Origin: Bacteroidota bacterium
GTDB taxonomy: Bacteria > Bacteroidota > Bacteroidia > Bacteroidales > FEN-979
Reading direction: 5' to 3'
NCBI GenBank assembly: GCA_026391795.1
Contig: JAPLDI010000004.1
Span: 214,068-278,067, forward strand
Length of the DNA stretch: 64,000 bases
Positions 1 to 9,575 of the stretch are shown here, piece after piece. The notes under the pieces were generated by a model that was not told where the DNA came from, did not search any database, and worked only from the letters and a program-made list of their open reading frames with translations. Each line of letters begins with the position of its first letter. Position 1 is the stretch's first letter. A program made the position numbers and the translations under genes.

Positions 1-281
1 AGATCATCGGGATCATCACAAAACCCTTCGTCCTCATGGTCCGGCTTTTTGCCAACATGACGGCAGGACACATCATCATCCTTGGCTTTATCAGTATCAT
101 CTTTATCTTCGGACAGATATCTGCAGCACTTGGTATCGGCGTGGGTATTCCCACACTGCTGTTCATGATCTTCATGGACCTGCTCGAGCTCCTGGTGGCA
201 TTTATCCAGGCGTACGTCTTTACCCTGTTATCAGCCCTTTATTTCGGACTGGCAACGGTTGAACCACATCACAGTTCATAA
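1..281 (+). CDS. atpB: ATP synthase Fo subunit a (3' part)
   Basis: This is the C-terminal part of the membrane subunit that forms the two proton half-channels next to the c-ring. The frame is open from base 3, upstream of the first Met in the ORF track, so the gene begins outside the window. The segment MVRLFANMTAGH contains the conserved arginine that faces the c-ring carboxylate. The last helix has the family pattern AFIQAYVFTLLSALYF. It is followed by atpE-F-H-A-G in the order usual for Bacteroidota, where the beta and epsilon genes normally lie upstream of atpB. Identity is secure; only the N-terminal portion is missing. Confidence 0.97.
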   Translation, partial: IIGIITKPFVLMVRLFANMTAGHIIILGFISIIFIFGQISAALGIGVGIPTLLFMIFMDLLELLVAFIQAYVFTLLSALYFGLATVEPHHSS

Positions 282-312
282 AGTTTATAAAGTTATAAAG
301 TTCATAAAGTTG
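274..312. repeat. Tandem TTCATAAAG-like word repeat after atpB
   Basis: Four imperfect copies of a 9-10 base unit (TCATAAAGT, TTATAAAGT, TATAAAGT, TCATAAAGT) follow the atpB stop and fill most of the gap to atpE. It is a low-complexity spacer inside an operon, one of several unrelated word-type repeats in this window. No hairpin is obvious. Confidence 0.7.
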
Positions 313-356
313 CTTAATGCCTTGTTTAATATATAGTAATTAACCTTAAATCTTGA

Positions 357-620
<264 letters not shown>

Positions 621-679
621 GATCCGGGCGGGATTTTACGGGTTAACGGTTGGTTAAGGCGTAAAATCCAAATAAGTTA

Positions 680-735
680 CTGCAGAGACGCAGAGACGCA
701 GAGGATATTATTTTGCGTCTTAGCGTCTAAGCGGT
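680..735. repeat. GCAGAGACGCAGAG word repeat in atpE-atpF spacer
   Basis: The 152-base spacer between atpE and atpF holds a run of ACGCAGAG units followed by the related but inverted-looking GCGTCTTAGCGTCTAAGCGG. The two halves (AGACGC and GCGTCT) could pair weakly. No coding sequence or promoter was recognised here. Confidence 0.65.
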
Positions 736-772
736 AAACTGCAAAAAAGCCATTCAAATAAAACGTTAGAAT

Positions 773-1267
773 ATGGAACTTGTAAATCCCGGTATCGGCC
801 TGATCGTATGGATGACACTTGCATTCCTGGCCATCCTGTACATTCTCGGCAAGTATGCATGGAAACCGATCCTGAAGGCGTTGAAAGAAAGGGAATCAAC
901 CATTCATGAGGCATTGAATTCAGCTGAAAAGGCAAAAGAAGAGATGCTGAAATTGAAATTTTCCAATGAGGAGTTGTTGCAGGAAGCCAAGAATGAACGG
1001 GATGCCATTCTTGCAACAGCACGCAAGATAAAGGAATCGATCATCGAGGAATCAAAACAAAAAGCCTCGGAAGAAGCCAACCGGATCATCGTCGCCGCAA
1101 AGGAGAGTATTCAGAATGAGAAAATGAATGCCATGACCGACCTGAAGAACCAGCTTGCTGATCTTTCGCTGGATGTGGCGAAAAAAATCCTGAAAAGAGA
1201 ATTATCCGATCCCAAAAAACAGGAAGAATACGCAAAAGAATTGATCAAAGACGTGAAATTTAATTAG
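773..1267 (+). CDS. atpF: ATP synthase Fo subunit b
   Basis: This is the peripheral stalk subunit linking the membrane a subunit to F1. It is 164 residues, normal for the family. One N-terminal membrane segment (roughly residues 8-27, GLIVWMTLAFLAILYILG) is followed by WKPILKALKERE and a long charged alpha-helical region rich in Lys/Glu/Ala. That layout of an anchor plus a dimerising coiled coil is diagnostic. It starts 152 bases after atpE and ends 8 bases before atpH. Confidence 0.96.
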   Translation: MELVNPGIGLIVWMTLAFLAILYILGKYAWKPILKALKERESTIHEALNSAEKAKEEMLKLKFSNEELLQEAKNERDAILATARKIKESIIEESKQKASEEANRIIVAAKESIQNEKMNAMTDLKNQLADLSLDVAKKILKRELSDPKKQEEYAKELIKDVKFN

Positions 1268-1275
1268 TCATTCCG

Positions 1276-1845
1276 TTGGAAAATATTTCACATATCGCGG
1301 TTCCTTATGCCAAAGCGCTCTTTGACCTTTCCATGGAGAAGAATGCCATTGACGATGTTTACAAAGATATGCTGGCGCTGGCTTCACTCTGTAAATCAAA
1401 CCGTGATTTTTACCTGATGCTGAAAAGCCCGATCCTGAAAACTGAAAAAAAGCAGAAAGTACTGACAGCGGTATTCAAGGACTCCCTTTCAGAGATCACG
1501 CGAGGGTTTTTAAAAATCATCACCGCAAAAAGAAGGGAAGCATTGTTGCCCGATATGGCCGTGGCATTTGTTGAACTTTATAAGGACTACAAAGGAATCC
1601 TTACCACTTACGTTAAGAGCGCAGTCCCGCTGACAGATGAGCTGCGTAAAGAGATCCTTAACCTGATGAGCGCACAAACGAAAGCGAACATAGAGCTTGT
1701 TGAAGAAATAAAGGCGGATCTGATCGGGGGGTTTGTTCTCCAGTGGAAAGACATGCAATATGATGCGAGTATCCTTAACCAGATCAACAGGATAAAGAAA
1801 GGATCCGCCAACATCAACCTGTACAAAACGAAATTGACCAAGTGA
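1276..1845 (+). CDS. atpH: ATP synthase F1 subunit delta
   Basis: This is the F1-cap/peripheral stalk subunit (OSCP homologue), 189 residues. The family N-terminus [12 protein letters not shown] is clear. So is the C-terminal signature in the segment [18 protein letters not shown], matching the conserved GG-x(3)-G/D-type end of delta subunits. The best start is a TTG at 1276, because the next in-frame ATG would cut into the conserved first helix. A TTG start is unusual for this gene but fits the 8-base gap after atpF. Confidence 0.95.
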   Translation: MENISHIAVPYAKALFDLSMEKNAIDDVYKDMLALASLCKSNRDFYLMLKSPILKTEKKQKVLTAVFKDSLSEITRGFLKIITAKRREALLPDMAVAFVELYKDYKGILTTYVKSAVPLTDELRKEILNLMSAQTKANIELVEEIKADLIGGFVLQWKDMQYDASILNQINRIKKGSANINLYKTKLTK

Positions 1846-1894
1846 TTCAGAAGTTCAGAAGAAGGAAAAAGAAACCACAAATAAAGCGATAATC

Positions 1895-3484
1895 ATGGCA
1901 GAAATCAAGCCGGCGGAAGTTTCCGCAATATTAAGGCAGGAATTGGCCGGGTACAAGAATGAAGCCAGCCTGGAAGAGATCGGTACTGTTCTCACGATCG
2001 GTGACGGTATTGCCCGGATCTATGGCCTGACAAATGCCGAATCAGGTGAATTGATCGAATTTGAAAAGAACGGGATGAAGGCCATTGTGCTGAACCTCGA
2101 AGAAGATAATGTTGGTGCCGTGTTGCTCAGCGAAGCTCGTGACCTGACAGAAGGAGATACCGTAAAAAGGACGCGCAAAATTGCCTCGATCGATGTTGGC
2201 GAAGGGTTACTTGGAAGGGTTGTCAATACCCTCGGCGAACCGATCGACGGGAAAGGAAAAATCACCGGTGAGCGTTTTGAAATGCCGCTGGAGAGAAAAG
2301 CTCCTGGTGTAATTTACCGTCAGCCGGTGAACCAGCCGCTTCAAACAGGAATCAAGGCGATCGATGCCATGATCCCGATCGGTAGGGGCCAGCGTGAGCT
2401 GATCATTGGTGACCGCCAGACGGGAAAAACGGCCATCGCCATCGATGCCATCATCAACCAGAAGATGTTTTACGACAAGGGCGACCCTGTTATCTGTATC
2501 TATGTTGCAATTGGACAGAAGGGATCAACAGTTGCCAACATCGTGAAAACGCTCGAGGAAAAAGGAGCGATGCCCTATACAGTTGTAATTTCAGCTACCG
2601 CATCCGACCCGGCTGCCATGCAGTTCTACGCTCCGTTTGCAGGCGCGGCCATCGGGGAATTTTTCCGTGATACGGGACGCTCCGCTCTATGTATTTTCGA
2701 CGACCTTTCGAAACAGGCAGTGGCTTACCGTGAAGTTTCTTTGCTCCTCCGTCGTCCTCCGGGACGCGAAGCCTATCCCGGCGATGTTTTTTACCTCCAT
2801 TCCCGCCTGCTTGAAAGGGCTGCAAGGATCATTTCATCCGATGTCATTGCGAAACAGATGAACGACCTTCCGGCTTCTATCCGTGACATGGTGAAAGGAG
2901 GTGGCTCGCTGACCGCTCTTCCAATTATCGAAACACAAGCCGGCGACGTTTCTGCCTATATTCCAACCAATGTTATTTCAATTACCGACGGACAGATCTT
3001 CCTGGAGACAAACCTTTTCAACAGCGGGATCCGGCCTGCCATTAACGTAGGCATATCGGTATCGAGGGTCGGCGGAAACGCACAGATCAAATCCATGAAA
3101 AAGATTGCCGGCACCCTGAAGCTTGACCAGGCTGAGTACCGCGAGCTGGAAGCATTCTCGAAATTCGGTTCCGACCTTGATGCTTCGACAAAGGCAGTAC
3201 TCGATAAAGGCGCCCGGAATGTTGAAATTCTCAAACAGCTGCAATATACCCCCATGCCGGTTGAAAAACAGATCGCAATCATCTTTTGCGGAACCCGTAA
3301 CCTGCTGAAAAATATTCCTGCAGCAAATGTCGCAAACTTTGAGGTCGAATTCCTGAATCACATGGAATCGAGCCATAAGGAGGTGCTGAAAAATTTACAG
3401 GAAGGGAAATTGCTTGACGAAGATGTGAAAATCCTCGAGCAGGCAGCAAGTGAAATTTCAAAAAAATACGAAGCAAAGAAATAA
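1895..3484 (+). CDS. atpA: ATP synthase F1 subunit alpha
   Basis: This is the non-catalytic nucleotide-binding subunit of F1, 529 residues, slightly longer than the about 510 typical of proteobacteria. The Walker A motif GDRQTGKTA lies near residue 170, the Walker B-like strand [11 protein letters not shown] lies near 265, and the family signature [14 protein letters not shown] is present. The preceding delta gene and following gamma gene confirm the operon. Identity is certain. Confidence 0.98.
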   Translation: MAEIKPAEVSAILRQELAGYKNEASLEEIGTVLTIGDGIARIYGLTNAESGELIEFEKNGMKAIVLNLEEDNVGAVLLSEARDLTEGDTVKRTRKIASIDVGEGLLGRVVNTLGEPIDGKGKITGERFEMPLERKAPGVIYRQPVNQPLQTGIKAIDAMIPIGRGQRELIIGDRQTGKTAIAIDAIINQKMFYDKGDPVICIYVAIGQKGSTVANIVKTLEEKGAMPYTVVISATASDPAAMQFYAPFAGAAIGEFFRDTGRSALCIFDDLSKQAVAYREVSLLLRRPPGREAYPGDVFYLHSRLLERAARIISSDVIAKQMNDLPASIRDMVKGGGSLTALPIIETQAGDVSAYIPTNVISITDGQIFLETNLFNSGIRPAINVGISVSRVGGNAQIKSMKKIAGTLKLDQAEYRELEAFSKFGSDLDASTKAVLDKGARNVEILKQLQYTPMPVEKQIAIIFCGTRNLLKNIPAANVANFEVEFLNHMESSHKEVLKNLQEGKLLDEDVKILEQAASEISKKYEAKK

Positions 3485-3493
3485 CACACAAGG

Positions 3494-4387
3494 ATGCCGG
3501 GTTTAAAGGAAGTTCGTATACGTATTGCATCGGTTAAATCAACCCAGCAGATCACCAATGCTATGAAGATGGTGGCAGCCTCCAAGCTCCGGAAGGCGCA
3601 AACTGCCATTATCAAGCTAAGACCTTATGCGGCAAAACTGACAGAGATCATGCAAAACCTGAGTTCCAGTCTTGGCGACACAGGAGACAGCCCTTACACA
3701 CGCGAACGGATTCCGGAAAACGTCCTGCTGGTTGTGATCACGTCCAACCGCGGACTGTGCGGCGGTTTTAATTCGAACATCATCAAAGCCACCCTGAACC
3801 TTCTTTCCGGAACATACAATGCCCAGCTCAGGAAGGGCAATGTCAGCCTGATCACCATCGGAAGAAAAGCCTCGGAATTTTTCAGGAAAAGAGGATACAA
3901 CGTGGTGGAAAGTCATGACGACCTGTTTGACCACCTTACATTTGACAATGTTTCCCCCCTGGCCGAACAACTAATGAAGGCCTTCGCTGATAAAAAGTAC
4001 GACCGCATCCAGTTAATTTACAACCAGTTCAAGAATGCTGCAGTTCAGCGCCTGATAGTCGAGCAGTATCTTCCAGTCCTTCCGGTTACCCCGGTTGCAC
4101 CTGCTTCAGTGATGCATACGAAACATGCCGATTACATTTTTGAACCCGACCAGGAAACCATCGTTCAGCTGCTGATCCCGAAATCCCTCCGGATCCAGCT
4201 TTACAAATCGCTCCTCGACTCTTTTGCTTCCGAACAGGGCGCCAGGATGACAGCCATGCATCAGGCTACGGAAAACGCCAAGGAATTGCTCAGGGCACTT
4301 CAGATCTCATACAACAAGGCCCGCCAGCAGTCCATCACAAAAGAACTACTCGAAATTGTCGCCGGAGCGGAAGCCCTCAAAGGTTAA
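3494..4387 (+). CDS. atpG: ATP synthase F1 subunit gamma
   Basis: This is the central rotating shaft of F1, 297 residues. The N-terminal helix has the family pattern LKEVRIRIASVKSTQQIT and KMVAASKLRKAQ. The C-terminal helix ends in RQQSITKELLEIVAGAEAL, which lines the alpha/beta hexamer. It starts 10 bases after atpA and is the last gene of the operon in this window. atpD and atpC are not downstream, as expected for Bacteroidota where they precede atpB. Confidence 0.97.
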   Translation: MPGLKEVRIRIASVKSTQQITNAMKMVAASKLRKAQTAIIKLRPYAAKLTEIMQNLSSSLGDTGDSPYTRERIPENVLLVVITSNRGLCGGFNSNIIKATLNLLSGTYNAQLRKGNVSLITIGRKASEFFRKRGYNVVESHDDLFDHLTFDNVSPLAEQLMKAFADKKYDRIQLIYNQFKNAAVQRLIVEQYLPVLPVTPVAPASVMHTKHADYIFEPDQETIVQLLIPKSLRIQLYKSLLDSFASEQGARMTAMHQATENAKELLRALQISYNKARQQSITKELLEIVAGAEALKG

Positions 4388-4399
4388 TTGCGAATTATG

Positions 4400-4430
4400 T
4401 TGCTTCGTCACTTCGTTCCTCGCAGTGACA
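4400..4430. repeat. TGCTTCGTCACTTCGTTCCTCGC-type intergenic element
   Basis: Just after atpG is a copy of a word-like intergenic sequence (reverse reading GAGGAACGAAGTGACGAAGC) that I recall seeing in many unrelated bacterial genomes. It is not coding and does not form a convincing terminator. The rest of the 151-base spacer holds only the ferritin promoter. Confidence 0.45.
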
Positions 4431-4506
4431 GATCTTCTTTGCATGCTTAGCGGGTAAAAATGTTTCGCCACTACGCATTTTTGCTCCTTTTTCTTCCATT
4501 CCTGCT

Positions 4507-4514
4507 TACCTTTG
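4507..4514 (+). promoter_or_regulatory. Bacteroidota -7 promoter element for ferritin gene
   Basis: TACCTTTG matches the phylum -7 consensus TAnnTTTG. A TTTG lies 23 bases upstream (4480-4483), a little further than the usual 19-21. The predicted transcript start near 4518 leaves a leader of about 20 bases before the ATG at 4539. It also rules out the TTG at 4512 used by the ORF track. Confidence 0.6.
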
Positions 4515-4538
4515 TATTCTACCTTTAATAATTGGATT

Positions 4539-5078
4539 ATGGTAACGAAATCTGTAGAAAAAGAAATTAATGAGCAGATACTCAGGGAAGAACATTCCTC
4601 AAGGATCTACATTGCGATGGCATCCTGGTGCCAGGTGAACGGCTACCAGGGCGCAGCAGCCTGGCTTTATGCCCAGGCGGATGAAGAACGCATTCACCAG
4701 TTGAAACTTATCCACTACCTTGACGACCGTGGAGGAAACGCCCAGTTATCGGACCTGGAAAAACCGGCACATAAATTTAAATCGCTGCTCGATGTTTTCC
4801 AGCAGGTGCTGAAACACGAAGAATATATATCTGCATCCATCAACGAAGTTTATTCGGTCAGTATAAAACAAAGCGACTTTGCCACCAGCAATTTCCTGCA
4901 ATGGTACATCACCGAGCAGACGGAGGAGGAAAGTACAGTGCGGGGAATACTCGATCAGATCCGGCTGGCAGGGGAGGATAAAGGCGGGCTGTTCATGATG
5001 GACAAGGAGCTGGCTGCACTTGCCGCTAAAAAACGGGCTTCGCTGCTGGCAATGGCCGGTATGAATGCTGGCGTTTAG
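4539..5078 (+). CDS. ftnA: Non-haem bacterial ferritin
   Basis: This is an iron-storage ferritin that oxidises Fe(II) at a di-iron centre and stores it in a 24-mer shell; it also limits Fenton chemistry. The protein from the ATG is 179 residues. Ferroxidase ligands are visible: EEHSS in helix A, ADEERIHQ (E-x-x-H) in helix B, and ITEQTEEE in helix C/D. I use the ATG at 4539 (MVTKSVEKEINEQ) because the ORF-track TTG lies inside the promoter element. The gene is probably monocistronic, since the next gene has its own promoter. Confidence 0.93.
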   Translation: MVTKSVEKEINEQILREEHSSRIYIAMASWCQVNGYQGAAAWLYAQADEERIHQLKLIHYLDDRGGNAQLSDLEKPAHKFKSLLDVFQQVLKHEEYISASINEVYSVSIKQSDFATSNFLQWYITEQTEEESTVRGILDQIRLAGEDKGGLFMMDKELAALAAKKRASLLAMAGMNAGV

Positions 5079-5126
5079 AAAATTCCCGCATCCATCATTT
5101 CCGCATTCCCGCATTACTGGATCAAG

Positions 5127-5134
5127 TATCTTTG
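5127..5134 (+). promoter_or_regulatory. -7 promoter element immediately before DUF3109 gene
   Basis: TATCTTTG matches TAnnTTTG and ends only 5 bases before the ATG at 5139. The expected transcript start would then fall at or next to the A of the start codon, predicting a leaderless or nearly leaderless mRNA. The sequence upstream (5085-5120) is a CCGCATTCCCGCATT-type word repeat with no clear -33 box. Confidence 0.5.
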
Positions 5135-5138
5135 CAAC

Positions 5139-5693
5139 ATGATCCAACTTGACAGCATTCTTATCTCAGATGACCTCCGCGATGTGCACTTTTGTTGCGA
5201 TCTTCAGCAATGCAAAGGTGCCTGTTGTGTTGAAGGAGATGGCGGCGCCCCCCTGGAAGAAGAGGAGATCTCTCTCCTGGAGGATTATATTGATGAGATA
5301 AAACTATTCATGGTTGAAAAGGGAATCGAAGAAGTAAAGAAGACCGGGATTTTCGATTATGATGCAGACGGGAAGTTTGTCACGCCACTGGTGAACGGGA
5401 ACGAATGCTGCTATGTTTTCTACGAGGATGGAATTGCGCGCTGTGCCATTGAAAAAGCCTTCCAGGAAAAAAAAATCCCATTCCCGAAACCCTTGTCATG
5501 TCACTTGTATCCTGTAAGGATAGAACAATTGCGCCATGGCGAAGCGGTGAATTATCACAAATGGAGCATCTGTCATAAAGCGCTTGAAAACGGGCGTAAA
5601 CTTGATCTACCCCTTTACCGGTTCCTGGAAGATTCTCTCATCCGGAAATACGGACGTTCGTGGTACAATAAATTGTTAAAACTGATTTATTAG
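5139..5693 (+). CDS. DUF3109 family cysteine-rich protein
   Basis: The N-terminus (MIQLDSILISDDLRDVHFCC, then KGACCVEGDGGAPLEEEE) fits the DUF3109 family that is common in Bacteroidota. Its biochemical role is not known to me. At 184 residues it has about ten cysteines in clustered positions (CCDLQQCKGACC, ECCYVF, ARCAIE, LSCHLYP, SICHKA). That pattern suggests a metal or Fe-S site in a cytoplasmic protein, since there is no signal peptide. The ATG is the natural start because the family N-terminus begins there. The gene is monocistronic, with a 397-base spacer downstream. Confidence 0.85.
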   Translation: MIQLDSILISDDLRDVHFCCDLQQCKGACCVEGDGGAPLEEEEISLLEDYIDEIKLFMVEKGIEEVKKTGIFDYDADGKFVTPLVNGNECCYVFYEDGIARCAIEKAFQEKKIPFPKPLSCHLYPVRIEQLRHGEAVNYHKWSICHKALENGRKLDLPLYRFLEDSLIRKYGRSWYNKLLKLIY

Positions 5694-6062
5694 CAGTTAA
5701 TTGGGTTATTAACATCTTCATCCCCGCATTTTAGTAATTACTCATTACTCATTTCCCCGGTTTATCACCTTCTTTTACCGCCAAGACGCAAAGGTGCACG
5801 AAGTACACACAAAGGATCACAAAGAGAATCTGCGTAAATCCGCGTAATTCAGCGAGAAATTTTTGTACGAATGCTTTTTAAACTGTAGAGGTCGCAAAGG
5901 TTCTACGCAAATTCCGCAAAGAATTTTCGCGAAGAAAACGCGAAGTCCCTCTGTGTATCTCCGTAAATTCTCAGTGCTTCTCTGTGTAAATCTAAAGTGA
6001 GTCGGACCTGGTAACGCACAAAAAAGATTCACAAATCATTAGGTTTATCCTTAAATTAGCCT
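5694..6062. other. Spacer with mixed word-type repeats, no gene
   Basis: This stretch of about 370 bases has no credible ORF. It is made largely of low-complexity phrases: CCGCCAAGACGCAAAGGTGCACGAAG, CACAAAGGATCACAAAG, TGCGTAAATCCGCGTAATTCAGCG, and TCTGTGTATCTCCG with CTTCTCTGTGTAAATC. Each is a string of related 6-9 base words. The 71-residue minus-strand ORF in the track is built from this repeat sequence and is not credible. Confidence 0.6.
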
Positions 6063-6070
6063 TATATTTG
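6063..6070 (+). promoter_or_regulatory. -7 promoter element for gene at 6091
   Basis: TATATTTG matches TAnnTTTG. Transcription would start near 6074, leaving about 17 bases before the TTG start at 6091. No clear -33 box is seen. Confidence 0.5.
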
Positions 6071-6090
6071 ATATGTCAAAAACATAACAG

Positions 6091-6696
6091 TTGCCAGAGA
6101 CAAACAAAAATAGTATCTCCTGGGGTTTGAGCGGGGGCATGGGCAAGCAAGTGGTGTTTGTTCAGGAAACAAAGGGCAAGCGCAAATACATGCGAAGCTG
6201 GCCTAAGAAGATCGATAAGAAAAAGCGGACAGAATCCCAGAAAATGCACCTGAACAGGTTTTACACACTTGGAACAGGTTACTGGAAATATGTAAAAAGC
6301 AACCCCGATCTTCTTGCGGCTTACAAAGCGAAAGCCGTTTCACCTGTGAATGCCTATAACCTTGTCATGAAGGATTTCATGAGCGACCCGGAAATAATTG
6401 AGATCGTGCCCGATCCCACTTCTTCTGCAATGCAGCCGGTAATCCGGATTCGTGCCACGGATGTGATCGGGGTGAAAAAAGTAGATGTTACCCTAATGCA
6501 AACGGACGGTGCCATCGTCCTCTCCGGCTCTGCCAAGCGCTCCGGCCATACCGACAACTGGCTCTTTGCCTGTTCCCTGCCGGATCCTTCCATCCGGGAA
6601 CTCAGGGTAAAGGTGAAGGCCTATGACTTCCCGGAAAATTCCACAACCACCGAATGTCTTTTTCCCTTTCCTTTTATCGATACCCTGATCCGTTGA
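6091..6696 (+). CDS. Hypothetical protein, 201 aa
   Basis: I do not recognise this family with confidence. The N-terminal half is basic (KGKRKYMRSWPKKIDKKKRTE), while the second half (about residues 105-195) reads as a beta-rich domain (PVIRIRATDVIGVKKVDVTLM, LRVKVKAYDFPEN) resembling an immunoglobulin-like fold. There is no signal peptide or membrane segment. The start is a TTG placed about 20 bases after a good -7 promoter box; the only nearby ATG (6074) leads straight to a stop. Coding is supported by long uninterrupted length and codon use like the neighbours. Confidence 0.7.
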   Translation: MPETNKNSISWGLSGGMGKQVVFVQETKGKRKYMRSWPKKIDKKKRTESQKMHLNRFYTLGTGYWKYVKSNPDLLAAYKAKAVSPVNAYNLVMKDFMSDPEIIEIVPDPTSSAMQPVIRIRATDVIGVKKVDVTLMQTDGAIVLSGSAKRSGHTDNWLFACSLPDPSIRELRVKVKAYDFPENSTTTECLFPFPFIDTLIR

Positions 6697-7034
6697 CAGA
6701 CTATCCAAAGGATAGACTACTGATAGATGAGTGTTAAAGAAGTGATAGACGAGTGATAGGGAAATATCAAGCGCCGACTATATCTTCATTGAATATTCAC
6801 TGATGAAAGATGCATAAAAGATGAATGAAAGATCCATATTTCCCGTCCTGAGATTTATTGTATAATATTAAAATCAGTTAACAGAGGTGGTGTGGTGAGT
6901 ATTCTGCATTCCTGCATACCTGCATTCCAAATTCCTGCATTGATATATCTCAACCCATCAACTGATTTATTGCGTGCATAAATTGACATTTAGCTTTCTT
7001 CATATCTCCCTATTTTCTAATTGGATAAAATTTT
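6697..7034. other. Spacer with word repeats before nuo operon
   Basis: About 340 bases without a gene. The 5' part contains imperfect copies of GATAGATGAGT/GATAGACGAGT (about 6715-6765). Near 6903-6942 is the run GCATTCCTGCATACCTGCATTCC. The 3' end is AT-rich and carries the nuo promoter. No RNA structure was recognised. Confidence 0.55.
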
Positions 7035-7042
7035 TACCTTTG
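7035..7042 (+). promoter_or_regulatory. -7 promoter element of first nuo operon
   Basis: TACCTTTG is a full match to TAnnTTTG, with a TTTTC at 7012-7016 at a spacing of 18 as a weak -33 box. The transcript would start near 7046, giving a leader of about 26 bases before the nuoA ATG at 7072. It likely drives the whole 11-gene operon. Confidence 0.6.
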
Positions 7043-7071
7043 CGGCCAACTATCTGTTAACTGAATAACAT

Positions 7072-7422
7072 ATGAGTGCTGAAAGCCTGATTTTATTCTT
7101 TATTGTCGGGGCATTTCTGGTAGGTGGCGCCCTCGTCTTCTCCAGTTTTATTCCTCCCACTTCAACCAATCCACAGAAATCTGAAACCTACGAATGCGGC
7201 ATCCCCACCGAGGGATTGTCATGGCTTCAGTTCAATGTCGGGTACTACCTCTTTGCAATTATTTTCCTGGTATTCGATGTTGAAACGGTATTTATTTTTC
7301 CATGGGCGAAGGTTATGAAGGAAACAGGGATGATCGGTTTCGTTGAAATCGTCATTTTCTTTTTTGTCCTGGGTATTGGTTTGCTTTATGCCTGGAAGAA
7401 AGGAGCATTAAAATGGGAATAA
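7072..7422 (+). CDS. nuoA: NADH-quinone oxidoreductase subunit A (locus 1)
   Basis: This is a small membrane subunit of complex I at the junction between the peripheral arm and the membrane arm. It has 116 residues with three membrane helices. The conserved loop [13 protein letters not shown] contains the cysteine characteristic of ND3/NuoA. The segment [22 protein letters not shown] holds the conserved acidic residues (FDVE). It is the first gene of an 11-subunit operon and overlaps nuoB by 10 bases. A second, distinct nuoA occurs at 58489. Confidence 0.96.
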   Translation: MSAESLILFFIVGAFLVGGALVFSSFIPPTSTNPQKSETYECGIPTEGLSWLQFNVGYYLFAIIFLVFDVETVFIFPWAKVMKETGMIGFVEIVIFFFVLGIGLLYAWKKGALKWE

Positions 7423-7964
7423 AGAACATGAAAGAAAAGGATTTCCGGGATAACGAAACCCTTGAATCCTTCAAAAAAACCGGCCAGGGGATCCTTCTTA
7501 CGACCATCGATGACATCATCGACTGGGGCCGCTCAAATTCTGTCTGGCCATTGACCTTCGCAACCAGCTGTTGCGGTATCGAAATGATGGCCACAGGCGC
7601 TTCACGTCACGACTTTGCCCGGTTCGGGATTGAGGTGTACCGTGCAAGTCCCCGCCAGGCCGATGTAATCGTAGTGGCAGGAACCATCGTAAACAAGATG
7701 GCCCCGGTCCTCAAGAGGCTTTACGACCAGATGTCGGAGCCAAAATATGTGATTGCAATGGGTGCCTGCGCCGTTTCCGGCGGACCTTTCTACTATAATT
7801 GTTACCATGTCGTCAGGGGTGTTGACCATGTCATCCCGGTGGATGTCTATATCCCCGGCTGCCCTCCGCGTCCCGAAGCTCTTCTTTATGGCGTCATGCA
7901 GTTGCAACGCAAGATCAAACTTGCACACATCACTGATGCAGTTAAAATCCAAAAAGTTAAATGA
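7413..7964 (+). CDS. nuoB: NADH-quinone oxidoreductase subunit B (locus 1)
   Basis: This is the peripheral-arm subunit carrying the terminal [4Fe-4S] cluster N2 that reduces quinone, 183 residues. N2 ligands are visible: the adjacent pair in ATSCCGIEM, a third Cys in MGACAVSGG and the fourth in PGCPPRPEA. The start at 7413 is favoured by an AGGAG seven bases upstream, which makes it overlap nuoA; an in-frame ATG at 7428 is the alternative. N2 ligation looks intact, so the complex should react with quinone. Confidence 0.96.
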   Translation: MGIKNMKEKDFRDNETLESFKKTGQGILLTTIDDIIDWGRSNSVWPLTFATSCCGIEMMATGASRHDFARFGIEVYRASPRQADVIVVAGTIVNKMAPVLKRLYDQMSEPKYVIAMGACAVSGGPFYYNCYHVVRGVDHVIPVDVYIPGCPPRPEALLYGVMQLQRKIKLAHITDAVKIQKVK

Positions 7965-7976
7965 TTTAGCTCTACC

Positions 7977-8435
7977 ATGGATCTCGAAAAATTAAAGGAA
8001 AGAGTACTTACCCTTGTTCCCGAAGCAGAATTTGAAGAAAACAAACAGTTCCTCACGTTCTTTCTACCCGCCGGGAAGCTTCATGCAACGGCACTGCGGC
8101 TGAAAGAAGATACGGATACCGCTTTTGATTATCTCTTCTGCCAGAGCGGCACCGATATGGTCAAGTACCTCATGGTGGTTTACCACCTTGAATCCACAAG
8201 CCTTGGACATTCGCTTGTTATGAAAGTAAAGACCGAAGACCGCGAAACCCCTGCATTCGACACGGTTTGTGATATCTGGCGAACAGCCGAATTTCATGAG
8301 AGGGAGATCTATGACCTTCTCGGAATCCGGTTTACCAACCACCCCGACCTCCGCCGGATTTTCCTGGATGAGAACTGGGCCGGTCATCCCCTTAGAAAAG
8401 ATTATCAGGACGAAGTAAACATCGTTGAATTTTAA
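7977..8435 (+). CDS. nuoC: NADH-quinone oxidoreductase subunit C (locus 1)
   Basis: This is the 30-kDa-type peripheral subunit, 152 residues. It contains the family signature AEFHEREIYDLLGIRFTNHPDLRRI and ends in the conserved GHPLRKDY. It is a separate gene, not fused to nuoD as in many Bacteroides. It lies 12 bases after nuoB and 2 bases before nuoD. Confidence 0.95.
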   Translation: MDLEKLKERVLTLVPEAEFEENKQFLTFFLPAGKLHATALRLKEDTDTAFDYLFCQSGTDMVKYLMVVYHLESTSLGHSLVMKVKTEDRETPAFDTVCDIWRTAEFHEREIYDLLGIRFTNHPDLRRIFLDENWAGHPLRKDYQDEVNIVEF

Positions 8436-8437
8436 GT

Positions 8438-9565
8438 ATGAAAGAAGTCATCCATACCCCTGTTCCCTCCGTTGAAGAAGAGGAATATCACATCAATATG
8501 GGGCCACAGCATCCGTCAACGCACGGAGTGCTCCGGTTGGTAGTTTCCCTCCAGGGAGAGATCGTAAAGAACCTGAAACCGCATTGCGGTTACATCCACC
8601 GCGGGATGGAAAAGATGTGCGAAAAAGACACCTATCCCCAGATCATTCACCTGACCGACCGGATGGACTATCTTTCGGCGCACATCAACAACCATGCAGT
8701 CTGCCTGCTGGTGGAAAATGCCCTGCAGATCGAAGTTCCTGAAAGGGTTAAATACATCCGCACCATCATGGACGAACTCTGCCGGATCCAGTCTCACCAG
8801 CTCTGGTGGGCAAGCTTCGGGATGGACCTCGGCGGACTGACCTGCTTCTTCTACGGACTGAGAGACCGGGAAAAGATCCTCGACATATGGGAAGAAACAA
8901 CCGGCGCACGGTTCCTTCAGAGTTATTATACACCGGGCGGGCTGATGTGGGACATTCATCCCGATTTCCAGAAAAACGTTAAGGCATTCATCAAGTATTT
9001 CAGGAAAAAGATCAGGGATTATGAAAAGATCCTTTCCGGTAATGTGATTTTTACAGAACGTTCAAGGAACATCGGCCTCATGACCAAAGAGGAGGCAATC
9101 TCCTATGGCGTGACAGGTCCTTCCGGAAGAGGCTCCGGCTGGTCATGTGATATCCGGAAACACCATCCGTATGCTCTTTATGATAAGGTTGAATTTAAAG
9201 AAATACTTTACCACGAAGGCGATACCCTTGCCCGGTACATGGTGAGAATGGACGAAATGTACGAATCGATGCACATTATTGAACAACTCATCGATAACAT
9301 TCCCGAAGGAGATTTTTCGGCTAAAATGAAAGCCGTAATCAAACTGCCGGCCGGTGAATATTATCAGCGGGTGGAAAGTGCCCGGGGCGACCTCGGCATA
9401 TACTGTATCAGCGATGGTAATAAAACGCCTTACCGTATGAAGTTCCGTACACCGAGCTTCAGCAACCTTTCAGTTCTTGATCATATCAGCAGGGATCTGA
9501 AAATTGCCGACCTGGTTGCCATCGGCGGCTCCCTCGATCTAGTTATTCCGGATATTGACAGATAA
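8438..9565 (+). CDS. nuoD: NADH-quinone oxidoreductase subunit D (locus 1)
   Basis: This is the 49-kDa subunit, related to the large subunit of NiFe hydrogenases, that forms the quinone cavity with NuoB, 375 residues. The beta-hairpin loop [13 protein letters not shown] contains the conserved quinone-site histidine, and [14 protein letters not shown] contains the tyrosine of the head-group site. The end DLVIPDIDR replaces the hydrogenase Cys motif, as expected for complex I. The quinone-reactive end of this complex therefore appears functional even though the operon lacks nuoEFG. Confidence 0.96.
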   Translation: MKEVIHTPVPSVEEEEYHINMGPQHPSTHGVLRLVVSLQGEIVKNLKPHCGYIHRGMEKMCEKDTYPQIIHLTDRMDYLSAHINNHAVCLLVENALQIEVPERVKYIRTIMDELCRIQSHQLWWASFGMDLGGLTCFFYGLRDREKILDIWEETTGARFLQSYYTPGGLMWDIHPDFQKNVKAFIKYFRKKIRDYEKILSGNVIFTERSRNIGLMTKEEAISYGVTGPSGRGSGWSCDIRKHHPYALYDKVEFKEILYHEGDTLARYMVRMDEMYESMHIIEQLIDNIPEGDFSAKMKAVIKLPAGEYYQRVESARGDLGIYCISDGNKTPYRMKFRTPSFSNLSVLDHISRDLKIADLVAIGGSLDLVIPDIDR

Positions 9566-9575
9566 TACATTCAAT

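Noticed and set aside
274-312. CRISPR-like array from regular short repeats (also at 680, 12031 and 58876)
   Set aside because: Units are 7-14 bases, directly adjacent and without spacers, and no cas genes are present. They are simple tandem repeats.
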